Assembly (NCBI GenBank): GCA_030549335.1 | Contig: CM060191.1 | Coordinates: 5,151,001 to 5,215,000 of the forward strand | DNA from: Pontederia crassipes | Lineage: Eukaryota > Streptophyta > Magnoliopsida > Commelinales > Pontederiaceae | DNA: 64,000 nt | Direction: 5' to 3' | Shown: one piece after another, positions 1 through 11,219 of the stretch | Numbering within the stretch: position 1 is the first letter of the stretch | Layout of the letters: every line of letters starts with the position of its first letter | Position numbers and translations under genes: made by a program | Notes under the pieces: model-generated | Seen by the model: the letters and a program-made list of their open reading frames with translations, nothing else | Told to the model about the DNA's origin: nothing | Database searches by the model: none

Positions 1-2781
1 TACTGAAATAAAATGTTTGAAAAATATCATCCTTTGACAAATTAGGTTAGCCATGAAAGTCATGGACACACACATGCACGATGTTCCACCCACCAATGCC
101 CCAACGAACACATGTGGATAGTATAACCTGTGCTTTGTATAAGTAACATTTGGTATTCTTTTAGGTGTTGTTTGGTTTGGGGATTCCTATTTAAGGTCTA
201 AGGGTATTATTCTACTAGGTTAAATTATTTTATGAGGTTTGAGTCAGGAATAGCTTATTCCAGCATTTCAAAAGAATATGCTATCTCTGAAAAACTACTG
301 TTCGCAAGGTTAATATTCTTTCAAAATGACAGTTTTGCCCTTCCTTTTTGATGGATAAGTACCCTGTTTGGCCACTTTCTCGTTAAAAAAAAAGTAACCT
401 GTTTGACACAATAAAGCTTTATTCCTGCAAACCAGTTGGAAGGAACCAACCCATTAGAATAAGTTAGGACCTAGATTGTCAACAGTCATTTCACCCTTAA
501 TAATAGAATAGATCACTTCCATCATAAGGGGACCAGAGTTGCAAAAAGTACAGATGAATAACATCAGTTCTTTCCATTGAATTGTGATACACCTCTCACA
601 TCATAAGAACATTAGCTTGAAAAGCAACATTTTTTGTTTCTCGTGTTCTTTGGTTTCCATTCTGTAGTTTGATCTTTATATTTGAAACTTTTAGTTCTGG
701 TATTCAGTATTTCTCGTACTGTTGGTAACACTATCGTGGAAATTCTAGCTGTGCATACCAGTATATTTCTGGGTCAACAATGAATATTTATGCTTCATAT
801 TGTACTGTATTATTATCTGATTTCATGGTAATATTATATTCAGTTTATCCCGTACAGACTGGCAAAATGAAGAGAATCTATTTCAGCTGTTTTTTTAAAC
901 GAATCTATTTCAGCTGTTATATTAATAATAGAACACCATTGACTTGTGAAAAGTTTGTAGTAACACTGCTGTCTTATTTCTCAAAATAAAAACAGTGCTG
1001 TCTTTATTTTCTCTAAGGAGATCATGATTATTCCTGAGTAAAGCATAAACAACATTGTAGTTGCTACAAGCCTTCAAGACATGAGGATGCTCTTATATTA
1101 GTGTTAGGCAATAACCTTGTCGCATACTTTGCGCCACCTTTATGTGTTGAACCCTTGTAATATGTCTACAATAGCATTGATTTTTTTTAGAGGAATAACA
1201 TTGAATTTTATCCTCGTTGCCTTTAAGAAGGCAAGAACTTGATTTTTTTTTTTTTGAAAGTCAATAACATTGAATTATGTATAAAGACAAAGTGACGCAA
1301 GTAGACAAGAAAGATGCCAAGGAAAAGAAAATTTTATTTTTGTCTTATAATATTTGTACCAAAGTTAATTTGTCAAGATGCAATATTGTGTTGGATTTTA
1401 TTTATATACTAACATATGCAATCAATTTCAGAATACATATGCAACCAATTTTCTGATTGTCTTCCAGCCAGCAGGAATGCAAGTGACACTTATCTAGAGT
1501 GTAGGTGGAGAAAGAAATGAAAAATGTGGAAGAATGGAAGAGAAAGAAGAATTAGAACAGTTCAAAGAGGAAATGCTTGGGCAACTAGTATGATCCTATT
1601 TCATGCTACTTTGCATGCCCCTGAGTTATCTCTTTTCTGCAGTAATTTAAGGCAGACATGAACCAAGAATTATTGCATATAAAGACTGTCAAATGTACAT
1701 TTTGGTCGTCCTTATTATTAATGTTTCAAATCAGACAATCATATGCTTATCTTTCAGCCCATTGTTTTGTTAAATCAAAATTATATTTCTGCATTCAATT
1801 TGTGTGGGTGAGTAATAGTTGTTTTGAAACGAGGGTGAGTAATAGTTGTTGACCACTAAGTTAACTAGAAGTTGAACTTGATCTCCAAGATCTATTTCAG
1901 CCATGAAACATTGCTTAGAGTATAACATTACACACTAGTAAATGTAGGATTGCTCAATCCATATAAGGATTTTTGGAATAGATGGTTTTCATGATCCCGT
2001 TGAGACCAAAGTTTTGGTCGAATTCCTAGTCATGAACTGCAACTACACTTGTCTAAGCAACCATCTCACTCTTATTTTTTGAGGAGAAATTGCTATTAGT
2101 TTTGGAGTCTCAATTAATAGGATTATTAGCTGTTTTACTATTTCCTTTTCATTTTACATTGATTTGTGTGTTATTTTAATTTCTTAGATGGTGTTAAACT
2201 CTCGACGTGGAACTTTTTATAAAGGTTTCATTGGTATGAACAAAACTAGATATTGAAATTTTTTAAATTCAATTGCACAATTATGTGAAAACTACTGGAA
2301 GATTCTAGAACATCTATTTTTCATATCAAATTGAAGTGGACAACTTGTAAATCAATATTGTTGGTGAATTTCAAGATTGTTCATTTTCTATTCGTTCATC
2401 ACTATCGTTGCTCTGCCTGCACCCCGCTGAGACAAATGGTATAATAGCAAGTTCATCGAATTTATAGTTATCCTTAATCTTTGTTGTTGAAAAAAATAGA
2501 TGTCTAGGCTCTTTCTACGTTGCATCTGTCTGGTTATGCTACATCATACTGTCCAAATTCGAGTATAATTCTTTTTTCAAGAAAAGTGATGTAGCACAGT
2601 CCTATTAGTTTAGAAATATCAATATTTAGGATCGCTTACTTTTTACCTTTTATTATCTTAGATTGATTTTTTTTTGCTAGATTATTTCTTAGTTGGAGTT
2701 ACTCTCATTTTACAACTCTACATATGAACATTTCATTGGTACGAATAGATTAAAAATTGAAGATTCCTATCAATTGAACTT
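1..2781. other. AT-rich intergenic stretch, no supported gene
   Basis: I see only short chance frames here. One exon-like piece at about 1538-1590 reads ELEQFKEEMLGQLV and runs into a stop. It has no recognisable partner exons. The segment near 165-190 begins with a sequence of the GGTGTTGTTTGG type that resembles a Tourist MITE end, but I could not find a matching right end. Nothing else stands out. Confidence 0.4.
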
Positions 2782-2882
2782 CAACAACAACAACAACAAC
2801 AAAGCCTTATCCCACTAGGTGGGGTCGGCTACATGGATCATGCGACGCCATATTCGTTGATCCATCTTCATGAGATTCGACA
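2782..2882 (-). mobile_element. Au-type SINE, 5'-truncated copy
   Basis: The left edge is a (CAA)n run, which is the reverse complement of the TTG-repeat tail of Au SINEs. It is followed by the reverse complement of the conserved 3' region: AAGCCTTATCCCACTAGG, the GGGTCGGC block, then the GATTCGAC block. The SINE reads on the minus strand. Homology stops near 2882, so the 5' half is missing. I did not find a convincing target-site duplication. Confidence 0.75.
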
Positions 2883-3807
2883 TATTTCCTTTAAAAAAAA
2901 TTAATGTGGACCATGTTGCTTTCAGTTGATTCTGAAGTATTATGATGGATTATAGAACAAATATTTCCTTAATCAAATTGAAGTAGATAAGTAACATGAT
3001 ACTGGGTCACTTATTATGCTACTGGCACAAAGTTTAACAAAAGAACTTGGTGGCCTTTAGCTCCTCAAAGGGAGGCAAAGAACAAACAAAGAGAAGAAAC
3101 CCTCAGATAATCGTAGGATTTAATGAAAACAAAACTTAGAATCTCTTATTTGGCCGAAGATATATATAGCCTTTTTTGTATAATCGTATACAAAACAAAG
3201 TGTAAATTGGTTAGCAAAGCACACGCGTTTATGCCCTCTAGGATGAGCAAGGCTAGCTATCTGACAATGATAAAACAGGTTATGGGAAGCTCGGTCCAGC
3301 TGCCATGGCTGTATCAAAACCTTATTTATACCCCAAAAAACCTACTAAAAGGGGAACTAGTGATCCAAGAATGGTTGATGACAAGACAAAGAGGGAACCA
3401 AGAAGCTCCATAAGATTACAATCAGGTTTTCTGTATATTGTCGAGTTGTAGTCCTTGATATCGGCTATCATCCTGGAGGATCTATAACTTTCTTACGTCA
3501 TGTCTTGTTGAAGTAGGACGATGTTCAACTAAAAGGCAGATAATTTTAATAATCATTACTCCCCTAGTTTGTAACTAATCCCCATCAACTTTTTATTTCC
3601 TTTCACCAACCAAGTCTCTTGTGATAGGTTATCTGCTGATGTTATGGTGATGTGTTTCTTTAATTGTTATTTGTCTTAAACTAAGGGACCACTGACTTAC
3701 TAAGTTACAAAATAAGGCGGAGAAGGTCGTGGGTAAAAGAATTCGTCGAGAAATTCAAGAATACAAATTTAAATGTTCATTTCAATATGTTAATCAATAT
3801 TGAAATA

Positions 3808-4065
3808 CAACAACAACAAAGTCTTATCCCACTAGGTGGGGTCGGCTAATTCGTTGATCCATGTTCATGAGATTCGACAGGATTTTACGCTGGCTGTCGG
3901 GGCCTAACACAACCCTCCTCCTTTATCCGGGCTTGGGACCGGCTATAAAACATAGGCGGAGTTAAATATTGGCGCTAACTATTTGTAAAATATTGAAATA
4001 AATGTTGAAACGTTTGTAACAATCAATATTGAAATAAAACATAGGCGCATAAAACATAGGCGGAG
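3808..4065 (-). mobile_element. Au-type SINE with internal deletion and rearranged 5' end
   Basis: The SINE core is 3808-3963 in minus orientation. It lacks the roughly 20-bp segment between the GGTCGGCT and TTCGTTGATCC blocks that other copies in this window carry. Flanks TTAATCAATATTGAAATA at 3790-3807 and 4066-4083 look like an 18-bp target-site duplication. Between the normal SINE end (GGCGGAGTT) and the right flank lies about 100 bp that repeats pieces of both the SINE 5' end (ACATAGGCGGAG) and the flank (AATATTGAAATAAA). This suggests a local duplication after insertion. Confidence 0.65.
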
Positions 4066-4083
4066 TTAATCAATATTGAAATA

Positions 4084-5689
4084 AATGTAGTAAAATATTG
4101 GCGCTAACTATTTGTAACAATCACTACTTTACCAAATCATTCTTTTAGAGGCAATAATACTAAGTACTGTAATATGGTTGACAACGACCATGATTCTTGA
4201 TCCAAATGCTCAACCAAATTTGGAAGCTCTTCACTAAACTATACCAGCCTCTCTAACCAATCAAATACCCAAATCAATATTACTATGGAGCCAAAACGAA
4301 TTATCATGGTCACTCGAACAAGTAGTTAATTTGAAAATGGATCTATGCAGTCAACCAGTTTATCAAATATGTTGGAACTCTCAAAACAACTGAGCAAAGG
4401 CTGTAGACAATTTTTCAGCCTTACCGGAATACTTGCAGACACTCCTCAATTGTAATGTTCGGTTGACTACTGAGTTTTATTATAATGCCATTGTTAATAT
4501 GTTGGTCTAAAATGATTATCTTCATGCTTATTAACAGTGGAAGTCTATTGATCTTACTCATCTACCATCAACACTTGTCAATCTATCAAAAAAAAAAAGT
4601 TCCAGGAAGCTCTATTTTTTTCCTAATAGTGAAACGTTCAAGGTTTTCTATGAATGTACATCTTGGATCCAAGAATGCAAAGTTCACTGTGCATGTACAC
4701 AATAGTACTCCTAAATTGCTGTTTCTTACATTTTGTTTGTTTGGTGATTCTGTGTTTGGTGCCAAGATGTTTGGTTAATGAAAAATAACTTTGGTCGACA
4801 AAAATAAATCTATACAAAGCTGAGGACAGTGTTCCCCTCATTTTTTCCTTTCAACTGAGATGATTTTTTTTTAGATTTTTTTATACGAAATTAAATTTCA
4901 AAAAACAGTTTTTTCATACCACAAACACAAGAAAACAAATCATTATCTCATAGTGGCTTATGAGATAATGATTTCTTTTCCTTCAAATAAACAGAGTTTT
5001 AATGATTTCCATAATGCAAGGGGTATTTTTTATGTGAGTTGCTAATGGATGGTTATAAATGGTCTCATCATCTCTCAGTTGTGAGTGGGAGGGGATTCCT
5101 CCTATTAAGAAACAGAAGTGTGAAAGTCCAATGTAGATGTTCAAGAAGATAAATGATCACTAGATTGCTCATCTGTGAACATGATGAATGGGCAGTTGGT
5201 CTCTCCTGGGGAGGCTAGCATCATTCTGTCAAAGACTGCACTGCTTTGGATTTCTATGGATGCTATTGATCATAATGTATACTTAATACAACTGTGCAAA
5301 TTTTTAAGGGGAATGAAAATCACAAGTTTGTCAATTGATGAAAGAGAACATATTTTAATTTAGATTCATGGTTGAAATTACAAAATATGACCATTCCTAA
5401 ACAAGAACAAGTGTAAAATGATAAATTCCTTAAAAAAATGTAAGTTATGGTATCCAATTTTTTTAGCCTATCGAATTAATTTTAATTAGAATGTGCAGCA
5501 AAGATATAATTGTATGACTTGTTGCTGATGTTAAAAGTATGAAATACTTGAATAACATAACAAAATCAGTGACATATTTAAAAAGTTTAACTAAATATTG
5601 TAGTACTTTTAATACTTTAATATTCGAAATATTTACAAAGAATCATTTCTAAAGTGAGATAGATTTATGAAAAAATTAATTCAATTAAG
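4084..5689. other. AT-rich intergenic stretch with a perfect hairpin
   Basis: No gene is supported. The one structured item is a perfect inverted repeat at 4937-4974: arms of 16 bp (AAATCATTATCTCATA and its complement) around a 6-nt loop. It may be the core of a decayed foldback element. Confidence 0.4.
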
Positions 5690-5704
5690 ATAGATGGGAC
5701 ACAA

Positions 5705-5743
5705 CAACAACAACAAAGCCTTATCCCACTAGGTGGGGTCGGC
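5705..5743 (-). mobile_element. Ultra-short Au-SINE tail insertion with 15-bp target-site duplication
   Basis: Only about 39 bp of SINE 3' sequence is present: the (CAA)n tail plus the CCTTATCCCACTAGGTGGGG and TCGGC blocks in minus orientation. It is bracketed by ATAGATGGGACACAA at 5690-5704 and again at 5744-5758. The duplication shows that this was a genuine short retroposition event rather than a later deletion. Confidence 0.8.
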
Positions 5744-6836
5744 ATAGATGGGACACAAAAAAGGAATAAAAATTTGGACTAACACTAATTATTGACATCA
5801 TTATCAACAAAATCCTCAGCCCTTTACCCCTCAAAAAAATTAATAAATAACTATGAAAATCTTAAACACACATTTTATAGTTTGAAATTCCAGAATTTTT
5901 TCTGATAGTGCTCCCTATTTTGTGAATACTCATGGAGGGGCCAAAACATTTATTTATTATTTTATCTAACAATTTTCATAATGAGATAAGTCCTAGATCT
6001 TCATAGGCATTCTCAAGAAAGAAAGATAACGAGATAACCAACTTGGCAAATACAATGTCACTCATCCAACTAACGAAATTGCAGCAAAAATTAACACAAA
6101 TAGTTACTTACATCTAAGATCACTAGATCACCAATCAAACAGCTGCATTTTCCTTCACTTTTATTTCTTTTGCCAATCTCTAAATCTACTACAATTAGGC
6201 ATTCATAATGTTATGTTTTCATTCTTACTAAAAAAACTCTATGCTGCAATGATATTACTTAAAATTTCAAAGGTATCTTTTGTAGGTCTTTATTCGACTC
6301 ATTCCCTCCTTTTCTCTGAGTTGAGCATCAAGAGATTGAACTCTTTCCAGATCCTTAATGCATCCAGCAAGCGAGTGGTACTTCCTCTTATTGTTGATGT
6401 GAGTTGCTATATTTATACTGTTGACATGGTGAATGGTGTGGTTCTCTGAAAGGCCTATGAATGAAAAGTTCCTATTCATAGGAAAGAGATTGAAGAATGC
6501 ACTAGTAAATGGGGCATTAAGGTCTTATGTCCTATACATAGGATGTCAAGAACTATTAATATTTTCCTTGTTTTCCTAGATTGATAATTTTAATTGTCAT
6601 TGTTGGATTGCAAATGGAAAAAGCATATTACATCATCCTTTTTGGAGTATTGCGTTTTGAATGACATGAGTATCTCAACTAGTTGATACTAAGATCAGCC
6701 TTATATGTTCAGCTCATGGATAGAACTGCAATTCCAAATGGAGTCTTATTGTATATAAAGTTTCAAATTACTTACTACTAACATGGGGAGAAGAAATGTA
6801 TTTGTTTCAGCGCTTATTGGAACATGGTTATCAATA

Positions 6837-6892
6837 CAACAACAACAACAAAGCCTTATCCCACTAGGTGGATTTTAATATTGGATTTTAAA
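6837..6892 (-). mobile_element. Ultra-short Au-SINE tail insertion with filler DNA
   Basis: About 35 bp of SINE tail (minus orientation, ending at the CACTAGGTGG stem-loop) is followed by about 21 bp that copies the adjacent flank (AATATTGGATTTTA). The whole insert is bracketed by ATGGTTATCAATA at 6824-6836 and 6893-6905. The filler suggests template switching at the 5' junction. Confidence 0.7.
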
Positions 6893-6947
6893 ATGGTTAT
6901 CAATATTGGATTTTAATTTGTGCGTTACTTGTCCATCAGTGCTTACA

Positions 6948-7134
6948 ACTCCGCCTATGTTTTATAGCCGGTCCCAAGCTCGGATAAAGGAGGAGGGTTG
7001 TGTTAGGCCCCGACAGCCAGCGTAAAATCCTGTCGAATCTTATGAATATGGATCAACGAATAAAATGGTGTCGTATGATCCATGTAGCCGACCCCATCTA
7101 GTGGGATAAGGCTTTGTTGTTGTTGTTGTTGTGT
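6948..7134 (+). mobile_element. Full-length Au-type SINE with 18-bp target-site duplication
   Basis: This is the best reference copy in the window. It is about 187 bp in plus orientation, starting ACTCCGCCTATG, running through GGAGGAGGGTTGTGTTAGGC and GTCGAATCTTATG to GTGGGATAAGGC and a (TTG)n tail. The flanks TGTCCATCAGTGCTTACA at 6930-6947 and TGTCCATTAGTGCTTACA at 7135-7152 form an 18-bp duplication with one mismatch. The 3' TTG-repeat tail and small size fit the Au SINE family known from many plants. Transcription would be by RNA polymerase III in that family, although I did not assign box A and box B with confidence. Confidence 0.85.
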
Positions 7135-7148
7135 TGTCCATTAGTGCT

Positions 7149-7457
7149 TACATCAATATTTTTCTCTCATTTTTAATGGAAGATGTCAATTTCTACATCT
7201 TATCATAGTTTAATCTTTTACTGGAATAAAACTTACTTCGTAATATCAATCTCTTTAAAAGTTTATATGTTTCACTAATGACAATCTTTCTGATGGTCTA
7301 AGTTACATCAATATTTTTCTCTTATTTTTAATGGAAGATGTCAATTTCTAGATCTTATCATAGTTTAATCTTTTACTGGAATAAAACTTACTTCGTAATA
7401 TCAATCTCTTTAAAAGTTTATATGTTTCATTAATGACAATCTTTCTGATGGTCTAAG
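7149..7457 (+). repeat. Tandem duplication, 155-bp unit, two copies
   Basis: Copy one is 7149-7303 and copy two is 7304-7457. Both run from TACATCAATATTTTTCTC to GATGGTCTAAG with only a handful of differences. The duplicated block begins inside the right target-site duplication of the full-length SINE next to it, so the duplication followed or accompanied SINE insertion. Confidence 0.85.
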
Positions 7458-9990
7458 CAGGTACTGGAGAAGCCCCAATGCTTGAGTGCTTTGCTTTTCT
7501 GCTGAAAGGCAGCAGTGCATAGGTCATGAAGGTTTAATTATCTATAACCTTTGTATATAACTTCTCAAGAAAATATTTTTAATATTTAATTATTTAAAAC
7601 CTTTTATATGCTCCCTGAAAGAACGAAATTGCTACTATTCACATTCTGTCTCAACTTGTATGAAGGTAAAGAGTTTGAGGTACCAGAAAGAAATATTTTC
7701 CTGTCACTAGAAGAAATTTCAGTTGTTAAACTCTTTGTCCAGCCAATCAACACTTTCTGCAATTACAGGTTTTAATTAGAACGAACATAATGATGCACAG
7801 CTGGTATTGAAAATTCTGCCAACATATAGGTCTAGTTGTTCTTGGCTAATGATTTATCTAAGAATGGCTGATGGAATGCAAAGAGTACAAGGTATCCAAG
7901 ATGTAGTGTGTTGCTGACCTTGATAATTTGTTTTCATATCAGGTGGGTGTATCTTGTGAATTATTGCAAAATACTTTGAACTCACTCTTTTTTTAATGAA
8001 CACAGGAGAGAGCAATGGCTGATATCAAACGATACTCCCTTCCACAGTAGTAAAACTATTTCCACTTGTGACTGAAAAGGTTGAAGGTCACCCAGGTTTC
8101 TTACTCTTTCTCATTCTGATCTTGTGCAAAAGTTTGTGTACTTAATTATACCGAATTTAATGGATGTGCTGATAGGAAAATGAGAGGACTTGTCCTTCCA
8201 ATCCTTCGTTCTTTGGCAGCTAGTAGCATGTCATGAATAGCATTTGCAAATTTATTTTCATGTCCATGGCGAGTCTTCATTGCTTTTGATGATTTATTAT
8301 TTCCGCCATCTTTTTGGTCAATCTCCTTTTAAATTGAATGTATAAAGACCCTCTTACGTGGCTATGGATTCTAGTCTGCACGCCTGTGGTAGATTATGTT
8401 AAAGATTCAATAAATGTGCTGAAGGAATGCTGGTTGTGTTAGATTATGTCTAGCTTTGTCCTTATCTGGTTTACTTGTTCATCTTTCTTCTGTGTTGCAA
8501 AAAGTCGTGTTTAAACTATCAGGGGCTCTGAGATCTCACCTTGCTGAATGAATAGGAGAGTTCATATCACGAGACATGACAAATGACATTGTTTTCTCCC
8601 AATTTTGACGTCAATACTTTAACTTGTTTTTGCCCCAATTTATAAATAGGGACCTTCATCAAAAGCAGGCTGGCATGCATCAATGTACAGATCATATTAA
8701 CGTTAACTGTAAAGGTAAGAGGCTGTGCTTATCCTTGCGTTTTATTTTGCATCCTTCTAGCTGGCTCTGGAATTTTATGAAAGAGTGGGCGTAGCCCCAG
8801 TTCTTGGAACAACTCAGGTTATCATGTTTCTTTTACCTAAATATCTTTGTCATATCTGTTTTCCTTTATAATTGATCTCATTGTGATTAATAGTCCATAA
8901 TTTATTTACTATGCAGCTCATTTCCTTGTTTTTTTTGGTGTTACAATGGAGGGCCACAGAAGGTTGAACTAGAAAATAAATGAGAACGACGAGAAGAACT
9001 GGAAACTCTTGGTTTTCTAGTAGATTATCCTAATTTCTAAGTACTTTGACTGACATGCAGCACAGATCTCCCAACAGGAAATTGACAGCCGTCCACCCCC
9101 CACAATCAACTGTCGTGATCAGCCACCCTGATGATCGTCTTGCTCCTTGATTAAATTATATTTGCTTTGTGGTTAGCTGAAGCAATCTGAAAGTTCCAAT
9201 TACTACACCCTCCTGTCAGCACCAGTTGCCTATAATGTGTTTCGTAGGGGGGGTCCTGCTTTGCGCAATGGCTTTATCTGATGGCTCGTTTACGGATGGC
9301 AGGCGTCCAACGTTAGCCACCAACATGGGAGAGGAGCGTTAAATATCTCGAGAGTATATACGTGGAACTTGTGCTTGTGCACATCAAAACACCACTCTTT
9401 GCTCGCTGAAATGCTCCATGATGTCGCGATCACAAAAAGATTAGCCCACAAGGTACCTACTAACCTTTGTTTTTAATCATCTATGTTCACTAGTGTAGGT
9501 TTATTAGTGGGGAATAAGTTTGGAAGAGTTATTTGTTCACAAGTCGTCATGAATTGTTGGATCGCCATCCCTGGCCAACCTTATATTCGTCTGTACCATG
9601 TTTCACTCGTTGTACACTGATAGCTTGACTAATTTTGATGACTTCAATGCAATTTGAATAATTTTTATCGTGCGATCTTTCTTTATCAATGTTTTAACTC
9701 ATTAACCAACTAAATGTTTTATGTGAATTCAATATGACTTCCAATGGAGCTAATCAATGGTGGCAGTGGGGCCTTATTACACTTTGCTAAATGGCAAACC
9801 GCCCTCTTTTCGACATGGTGATGGATCTGACGTTAACCATACAGCTGGTCGAAGGTACCTAAATAGTTAATTTCTTTTTTCCCCAAAGCTTCGACGCAGA
9901 GGGGCACCGACACCCACCCACAGTCGCCATGCGTAGCACACTTCCGGGGGTGGGAAACTGTGGTGTGCCCCCTTCCGTGGAGCCGTCTAC
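7458..9990. other. Intergenic stretch with exon-like scraps, possible decayed gene
   Basis: No intact gene is supported. Several short pieces look like exons with splice-like borders. One at 8761-8815 follows CCTTCTAG and reads LALEFYERVGVAPVLGTTQ before a GT. One near 8048-8095 can be read TVVKLFPLVTEKVEGHP before a GT. One near 8183-8236 reads MRGLVLPILRSLAASSMS then stop. Frames between them are broken, and I do not recognise the protein. These could be remnants of one gene or coincidence. Confidence 0.25.
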
Positions 9991-10054
9991 TTCAATGGTC
10001 AGTTAACCCACTCTGTGCAAGCCAGCTGTAGTAGCAAGCAAGACAGGACCAAAA

Positions 10055-10067
10055 GTTCCCACGCCAC

Positions 10068-10110
<43 letters not shown>
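10055..10110 (+). repeat. CT microsatellite
   Basis: This is a near-perfect (CT)n run with a few interruptions (TCTTTCTC). It is a simple repeat next to the poly-C tracts. Confidence 0.85.
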
Positions 10111-10338
10111 GTTCACACACAAAGCCTGGGTAGGGGCACCGAATGTTGCCCGAAACTGAAACGCCACTACTAGTGAGGGGATTTGGTCTCTGTACAAAAC
10201 TTTTATCAACCCATAGGTTACCCTCTCTCTCGTCCCTCTACCGGTTGTTGGAACGTTGCGAGCAGCGCCTTTGGCACGACGCCTAAACACGAAATATTCC
10301 CACCTTTGCATATGCCCACTTTTTACGACATTGTAGAT

Positions 10339-10363
10339 CCCCCCCCCCCCCCCCCCCCCCCCC
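10339..10363 (+). repeat. Poly-C tract, 25 nt
   Basis: An uninterrupted run of 25 C residues followed by a CT/CCT-rich segment. On the minus strand it is poly-G and could form G-quadruplex structures. A frame across it encodes only polyproline and is not a gene. Confidence 0.85.
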
Positions 10364-10532
10364 TCTCCCTCCCTCCCTCTGCGCCAAACCCCACCAGTAG
10401 CTGCCGCACTCGGGGACCACGACGAAGTTGCAGCAATTAACGGTCCCCTCGTTGCCTCAGGTCATACGGCGTCGGCGTGGAGGTTTTAGGGATCTGCCGG
10501 TGGTGGCCTGGTAGTTGAGGCAAACTATTAAC

Positions 10533-10536
<4 letters not shown>

Positions 10537-10574
<38 letters not shown>
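10537..10574 (+). repeat. Poly-C tract, 38 nt
   Basis: An uninterrupted run of 38 C residues, then GCCCACC and a CT microsatellite. It lies about 170 bp after the 25-nt C tract. The exact length is probably uncertain because homopolymers are error-prone in both sequencing and replication. Confidence 0.85.
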
Positions 10575-10575
<1 letters not shown>

Positions 10576-10971
10576 CCCACCTTCTCTCTCTCTCTCTAGT
10601 CTCTACAAGTATTAACTGCTCACTGCGACGCCTTGCAACGCACGATATAAAAGTTATATTATTTCACTTCACCACGGCCAAGGCTGACGCTATTGCTCAG
10701 CAGTGCCTAGTAAAAAAAAAAAGGAAGAAAGTAAAACTAATGATAGCTCGGAGAAGCTTTTGTTTCACGAAACAAATATTATTAGTTCGTAAATGATTCC
10801 TTCACGAGGCTTGGCGTGTCATGCTCATATCCTAACGCCTGCGCCCGCCCTGGCCACCTCCGTCCTTCCTACCCTCTTCTGAATTCTCAATCACGTTCTA
10901 ACCTTCGCAAGCCATTGTTTCTTCCTGTACCCTCATAATGTTTTTTTCTTCTTGTGACTAAAATTGCTCAT

Positions 10972-11039
10972 TTGAAATGACTTGGTAGGATCCATATAAT
11001 CGACCTCTATCTAATGAGATAAGACTTTGTCATTGTGGT
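10972..11039 (+). mobile_element. Old truncated Au-SINE with 13-bp target-site duplication
   Basis: This is a degenerate 3' portion in plus orientation: GGATCCATATAATCGACC, then ATGAGATAAGACTTTGTC. It is bracketed by TAAAATTGCTCAT at 10959-10971 and 11040-11052. Sequence decay relative to the other copies marks it as an older insertion. Confidence 0.65.
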
Positions 11040-11219
11040 TAAAATTGCTCATATCTGTTATCATTTTAGTTAATAAACACATAACAAAGCATATACATTC
11101 CACACATTTGGGTGAAGAGGAAAGATAAGTGGTCGACTTAAAAAAACGGAATTGCAATAGATATAAAAGTCGATTTTTACGTTTTTCTTTTTTTTTTTCT
11201 GTCTCCTCGAGGGATCAAA

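Noticed and set aside
10515..10796. Open frame through the 38-nt poly-C tract
   Set aside because: It only encodes polyproline from the homopolymer, followed by unrelated sequence.
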